Source: Rhodocollybia butyracea (taxonomy: Eukaryota; Basidiomycota; Agaricomycetes; Agaricales; Omphalotaceae). Taken from it: a DNA stretch of 64,000 bases. Made by a program: the position numbers and the translations under genes. Of this stretch, positions 58,711 to 64,000 are shown one piece after another. Each line of letters begins with the position of its first letter. Within the stretch, counting starts at the first letter, position 1. The notes beneath the pieces are model-generated. The model ran no database searches and had not been told where the DNA came from. It saw only the letters and a list, made by a program, of their open reading frames with translations. Where the stretch lies: positions 310,001 to 374,000 of the forward strand of contig JADNRY010000006.1 in NCBI GenBank assembly GCA_015501585.1. The letters are read 5' to 3'.

Positions 58711-60744
58711 CTGCAAAGTAGATAGTAGACAAGCAAAGCAACCAGACTGCACGAAAAGACGTGAAGAAGGCCGCCAACTGTGTCTATTGCTATAGGTTTC
58801 TTCTGTTGTTACAGAAGAACCGAGGTCGTGAAGAAAACGTCGTAAAAGTGAAAACAGAGACCGGGAGAGGTAGGCTGTAGACTGAAGAGACTACAATGAC
58901 TGGCTGACGCACAACAAAGGCGTGCCTTTTGAAGAATCCGCTGCTGAAAAAAAATCGGTTGCTGCTGGTTGCCTTGAAGCCACAGGCCCTATAGGTAATT
59001 ATTTGTTTGACAGACAGCTAGAGAAGACAGTCCTCTTCGGCCAGGCCTGACTTTCAAAAAGATGCAGAAAGACTGGCAAGAGAAATAGACTGCTGGCGCT
59101 GGTCTATCCGCCTTGCAAGTAGGAAAGGACGAAATGAAAGCTGACCTACTCAAGAGTTTTAAGGGGATGACGGAAAGCCGGCGCCGGCCGAAAATGACTC
59201 AATTCTGGTATCATGATCAAGATTCACTTATCTCCCAACTGCTACGTAAGTATGCTATGAAGCTCCAGCTGAATTCTTGCAGTTGCACCAAGCACCAAGC
59301 ACTTGGCAAATATTATTTTTGTTTTTACAAACTAACGGCTCAGATTTCTTGGTTCAAACTATCCGGAACTATCAATCACATTCTTTCGAAAACAAGTTCT
59401 GGTGCCTTTTCTCTTCCCATCGATGTGATAATGATGCACCACTGACTTCATTGGGTATATAGCCCATCGATGCAGAATCGATGTAACCTTGCTTATGGCT
59501 CAACTTGGGATAATCACAGATGACCCGCACCCGGAAGCTGCGTATACTGGCTCCATGCCAAACCTAGTTGGCTGTGCTGTCCAACTCGCGGCATTGAATG
59601 ACTACGGCTCCCGTGCTTTCCCCATGTGAGTATTTTCTACACCACTTTACCACTGTCTGCCACTGCCATGGCAGGGCGCTGACACTGATCGCTCACCGCC
59701 GATGCTGACAGTGTGCTCAAGTCTCAGCACGTAACATGCCTCGCTTCGCCCGAGTTACGAAGGCCGGCATCAGACTCCTTTCAAGCGGTCCACGCACGCA
59801 TAGTATGCGCATACGTTTCCATCAGCTGCTGACCCCGATTTAGGAAGTTAGGAACACAATGATCGAGATCGTAAAGCAAGTCAGACTGCGTTCTAACTAG
59901 TACTGAGGTCCGCTCTTTTTCAACCGGAATAAATACGGCTCAAGCGTCCAATCTGTTTGAATTCTAGTTTCCAATTCCGCACACCTCCGCTCCGTCTTCA
60001 AGTGAAGAATGAAGCTAGCGTCCATCCGCTCCATTCCGAGGGCCTTCCAGGAATAGCAAGCTATTGACAGAACGCTCGGAGATCGAAAACATAGGCTCGG
60101 TTCTACAAACTCTTCCGAAAACACTCCGAGAGCGTAGTTAATGCCAGATGGATCAAGATGGATAAGAGCAAATAAGCGTATACAATTCAATTTTTTGAAC
60201 GCTTACCGCAATATGCTTTGCTGTGGGCTCGTTCAACCAACTGACAAATGACTATGCTTTAGAGGAGCCGCAGCGGTAGTGTGACTATAGTCCGTAACTA
60301 GTCCGCGCAGTAGACTTTTTATACTGAAGATTTTTCATCTCCTTAAGGATTAAGGATATTTTGAAAGGCAATCCTACCTATACTTGTGACTCAACTTGAC
60401 CCTCGTCATCATATTTACTGGTCCCAGATTCTATTATCATTCCTGCGACATATGGCAAGTTTAATCCGCAGATTTTTGTCACGTCTGTAGCCGCAGTAAC
60501 TGCCTCTTCCCGTGCGGCCCAGCCCAGGTGCGGCAGGGTACGGTCTGAGTAAGTGATGCCGATGCTATTGTAAGTTTGAGACGGGTTGCTGTCTGTTGCT
60601 GTCTCTGCATATACTTATTTTGGATAACGCGAATCATAGGTCACGTGCTCGTGCGAGCTTGCTAAGACTTGCTTTGACCTTTCATTTACGTTCTTCGGAC
60701 TTCCATCTTCTACCATCGACTGTTACCTTTGTGTTCTGGCCAAA
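58711..60744. other. Gene-poor 2.0-kb interval between a cyclin and tubulin cofactor B
   Basis: I could not support a gene. A 44-codon frame at 59495-59629 and short frames at 59113-59462 and 59897-60190 have no motifs. The 5' flanks of both divergent genes are included. A TCACGTGC box is present at 60651-60658, about 90 bp before the cofactor B start. Confidence 0.45.
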
Positions 60745-61645
60745 ATGTCTAGTACTCTACGCGTATTTGTGATATCCCCAGATACGCGATCTGAGCGTCG
60801 TTTCGACCTTCATATCACCATCGAGCAATTGAAGGCGAGTCAAGCCAGGTTCAGCCGAAGCCGATCGCTAATACAGGCGCAGTCTAAAGTTGAATTATTT
60901 ACAGGAATCCCTGCCTCTAGTCAAGTCATCACAGCTCTAAACTCTGAAGACGACCCGACAGTGATTACTCAATTATCGGACGATAGCAAACCTCTTGGAT
61001 TTTATTCGTTGAGGGATTGGCAAGTGCTGAAAGTACGTTATTGACAGCGAAAAGATTCTCTATTCACGCTCAAAACAGGTCGATGATTTGAATCCATCCG
61101 CGAGCTTGACCGGACAACTGACTGATGTCTCACAAGTGGAAAAGTTTGAGTTGAGCGATGACGCGTATGCTGAACGAAATGGTTCGTGTTAGGTGCATTC
61201 TTGTGTCTTCAAATTTCAAAAATCTCCTTCAGGGACCGTTCTTGCTTACAAGCAGCGTAATAAAGTCGGCCGGTTTGCACCGAAAACCGAACAAGTGGGG
61301 GAAATAGAAACGCCGTCTTTAGTAGATATACCCATTGGCTCTCGATGCGAAGTAGAATCCTCCGAGGCGGGATTATCGAAGAGGGGTACTGTACGCTTTG
61401 TCGGGAAAACGGATTTCGCGTCCGGCTTGTGGGTGGGCGTCGAATATGATGAGCCATTTGGAAAGAACGATGGATCGTACGTGTCCTACTAGCTTGAACA
61501 AACATTCACTTACTCTTTGTCTCGCAGAGTCAAAGCTGAACGATACTTTACTTGTAAACCTAATTATGGGGTGTTTGTCAAGCCAGAGAAAGTGAAAGTT
61601 GGAGACTTTCCTGAGTTGGAACTCAATTTGGATGAAGAGATGTAA
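60745..61645 (+). CDS. ALF1: Tubulin-folding cofactor B (CAP-Gly)
   Basis: Captures alpha-tubulin during folding. The N-terminal ubiquitin-like domain starts [20 protein letters not shown] and continues HITIEQLK. A 42-nt in-frame GC-AG intron (60835-60876, gcgagt ... ctaatacag) is the likely break, after which [17 protein letters not shown] matches the family. Further joins are WQVLK to [14 protein letters not shown] and ERNG to [18 protein letters not shown]. The CAP-Gly domain reads [40 protein letters not shown] and, after the last intron, [20 protein letters not shown]. The GKNDG motif that binds C-terminal EEY/F tails is intact. It ends LELNLDEEM, acidic, at 61645. An unspliced reading would add 14 residues ([14 protein letters not shown]) but disrupts the conserved ubiquitin-like fold. 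Confidence 0.9.
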
Positions 61646-61827
61646 TTCACAAATTCTACTTAGCATTGTCAGCCATGGTCAGGCAGAAAGCAAGAAACAT
61701 TCAAGTATCTGATTGTGATTGCAGAGCTCGTAAAGAAAGAATACCACCTCATCTAAATTACTAGCAGCGAATACTAATTTACTTCCTGCAATCGCACTAC
61801 ACTCAGTGTCAAAATTTGAGATTCCAT

Positions 61828-63084
61828 TTAGCCGGTTACAGGTGTCGAAACCGGCTCTTGTGCCCTTCCTTCAACTCGTTTAACAAAATTGTTCCAAATA
61901 CCACGTTCGTCATCTCCGTGCCGCTCAAATTCTTCTCGGAGCTCGCGAGGAGCGCGGCGCCAGATTGCTTTATGACGACAAAGGGTGGATTTGATGTAAC
62001 GCGAGCCGAAAACGCGTTCAAAAGCGACTTTCTGTGTGAGATTAGGACCCTTCATAATGGTTGGCGGTGATGTGCCGGGAACAGTTGGGGTAGATATTAC
62101 AGACGAATGAAAGCAGAGCGCTTCTAATGCATGAAATCCAGCGGACATTTGGTAAACTGTGTAATCGTTGGGCCAACGTTTGAGGGGGGGATGAGGGTAA
62201 TGAGGGATAGAAGATGATCTGTCCAAGAGAAGATAAGAAGGAAGAGTGGCCATTGTGGGGGCAGGGGCATCGATATGGGTGAGTGTAAGCGAGTCAGATG
62301 ATTGCAGAGGTACAAGCTGAGTCTGCTCACTGAGAGGCGCGGGTTGAGTAACAGAGGAAGGGGCTGGAGCATCAATGAACTTAAGTGCAGTTTCAAGTTC
62401 AGCTTCAAAATCATATTTCGATGGTGCAACTCCATATTTCGCGAAGTTGGCCCATGAGATTTTGACCTTGTTTGGGCGTTCAAGTGTGAATAGATTTGAC
62501 GATATGGGAAATTGATATAGTATGTGGTTTTGAGCGGTCGGGATAGGAACAACTTCATTACCAGACAACTGTTCCGGAATAGGACTGAGTTTTGTTTCTG
62601 AAGGATTCTGATTTTCAACAGAATAAGCCTGCTTCCGAGGTGGTAACTCTTCAGGTGAAGACTCTACGTGACGCTTTCTGATCGTAGTAGTAGGCTGTGT
62701 AACCAACTCTTCCTTCAATCCTGGGCACTCGTCTTGGGAGAGTCCATTGAGCAAGCTTCGTCTGATACGGAACAAGAGCCTTTCGCCCGTGTGTACTATA
62801 CGGATACCGGCTATGGTATGTTGTTCCCAGTTTCCAGTATTTGCATCGTAAACGTCAAGATACGATGATGGCGTGAGACCGAGGTCTGTCACTAAAGTGG
62901 GAAACCTTGAAAGCTGGAATAGAGGAAATGTGGGCACTGACTGCTGAAGACGAATTGGTTCGGTATCAGACTGGAGGTCGAGTGAACATCATAACAAGAA
63001 TGAGGACAGAATATGCAATACCTTGTACCAAAAGACAATCGTTACGGTTTTGTGAAGTTCAGATTCAATATCATTGATAGACAT
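61828..63084 (-). CDS. Fungal protein of unknown function, 401 aa
   Basis: I do not recognise a family. Two exons (63022-63084 and 61828-62970, intron 62971-63021) give 1206 nt. The start MSINDIESELHKTVTIVFWY joins KSDTEPIRLQQSVPTFPLFQ. The N-terminal 110 residues look folded (LVTDLGLTPSSYLDVYDANT, IAGIRIVHTGERLLFRIRRS). The middle is Pro/Ser-rich with a possible nuclear signal (TIRKRH, LPPRKQA). The C-terminal 90 residues (AGFHALEALC, FERVFGSRYIKSTLCRHKAI, APRELREEFERHGDDERGIW) are helical, compact and basic, and may bind DNA or protein. The gene converges on the cofactor B gene, with 182 bp between the stops. Confidence 0.6.
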
Positions 63085-64000
63085 GTCTGTATCTTTCTGC
63101 AGATGAATCTGAGCGACATGATGAACTTATACGTCAAAGCGAGAAATCGTAGCTCACAGTTACAGGGCTTTCCGTAAACATTGGCATGTATTGCAATCGA
63201 GAGTTAGTTGCCCTATAAATTGACTTTGCCGATCATCGGCTCAGGGTTGACGGTGATCAACTCCAGAATTTCTTGGAGACCTTCCGAATAGCATAACCAT
63301 ATCCTAAAATAAGTACTTCGAATTGTGATGAGTTCATTGTTCACCTAGACTCAAGATTGAGGCCTGGCAACCTTCCTCTGGGAGACGAGACAGTTGGAAA
63401 TCAACTGGTCTATTTATGCACATGACTTTGTGCCAGGATTTCAAGTTGAGGATCTTTTTATTTGAGGCCTTCTGTCTGGTTTTATGGTCCTGGTAAAAAC
63501 CTCAAATCCCAAGTGTTGGATCCATTGAGAGAGTGGATGAACTATGTGCAATTCAATTCACTCCTAAAGCCTGCATACTTCGTTTAAGTCACCAGTAACT
63601 CTACTACATTATGACCGTTTGAAATCCAGTCCCTTAGAGTGTGAGGGGGTAATGCTCAGCTCTAGGCCCAAATTTTTGTGTTACACCATAGTTTACGCAT
63701 TGTAGGCACTGAAATTGCATTAAGCATAAAAAATCAGGTTTGATGTGTTATGACCTGATTTTTTTGCAGTTCAGCCCGCTGCCATGCTGCATTATGTGTT
63801 ACTATGGATCTGGAATTTTACAAGTTCAGAGAGGGGCTGCAATACAGAGTATCCATCCAACAAGCAGATTGCCACAAGTCCTAACTAGGTACCTGTACCT
63901 AGTTAATGGTGCACAAGACTTCAAGCCCCAGGGTATTGTCAGTGCATCAAAATGTTTTCTGTAAAGCATTACCTATTCAAAGTAATTGCATGAGGCCAAA
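63085..64000. other. Right-end interval without a recognisable gene
   Basis: I see only short frames. A small inverted repeat (AAAAAATCAGGT ... ACCTGATTTTTT) lies at about 63728-63765. The far end has TAGGTACCTGTACCTAG, an imperfect palindrome, near 63886-63902. Confidence 0.45.

Noticed and set aside
59495..59629. A 44-codon frame between the second cyclin and cofactor B
   Set aside because: Too short, no motif, and no adjoining exon found.

Overview
The window is nuclear DNA of a filamentous fungus, most likely a basidiomycete (Agaricomycetes). The evidence is many introns of about 45-60 nt with GT-AG or sometimes GC-AG ends, a gene about every 2.5 kb on both strands, fungal lysine synthesis through alpha-aminoadipate (LYS12), and a chromodomain Ty3/gypsy element. 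The species cannot be named from the sequence.

Left part (1-11.5 kb) is dense metabolism and RNA processing. It holds LYS12 (minus, cut by the left edge), an isochorismatase-like/GST fusion (plus), an ABHD5/ICT1-like alpha/beta hydrolase (minus), splicing factor CWC21, acetylornithine aminotransferase ARG8 and 5-aminolevulinate synthase HEM1. From 11.5 to 21.2 kb the sequence is sparser. It has a UbiA-family prenyltransferase with a frameshift, a 1.6-kb non-autonomous TIR element, a small single-span coiled-coil protein and an MFS transporter.

The middle (21.4-42.7 kb) is a long run of housekeeping genes: a GAR/GAS2-domain microtubule-linker-like protein, a CYC2-like flavoreductase, dihydroorotase URA4, a kinesin-8, p24 protein EMP24, Ran-binding protein YRB1, mitochondrial ClpX (MCX1), cactin and a PCL-type cyclin. 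Several neighbours share short divergent promoters (EMP24/YRB1 109 bp, MCX1/cactin 108 bp, URA4/kinesin 160 bp). CYC2-like and URA4 end tail to tail 3 bp apart.

From 43.2 to 51.1 kb lies one degenerate Ty3/gypsy chromovirus on the minus strand, with 249/260-bp LTRs and a 5-bp target duplication. It has itself been hit by two unrelated solo LTRs (829 and 844 bp, each with its own 5-bp duplication) and by two copies of a small palindromic MITE with TA duplications. To its right are UBA1 (ubiquitin E1), a second PCL-type cyclin (minus), tubulin cofactor B (CAP-Gly) and an unrecognised 401-aa fungal protein. The last 0.9 kb has no gene that I can see.

The most informative cross-cutting observation is a set of single-base frameshifts, nearly all in short homopolymer runs. 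They lie in genes that should be intact (UBA1, YRB1, EMP24, the GAR gene, the fusion gene and the prenyltransferase) and point to uncorrected long-read assembly errors rather than gene death. The most biologically novel item is the isochorismatase-GST fusion. A cluster of four GC-AG introns is the most useful point for gene modelling.
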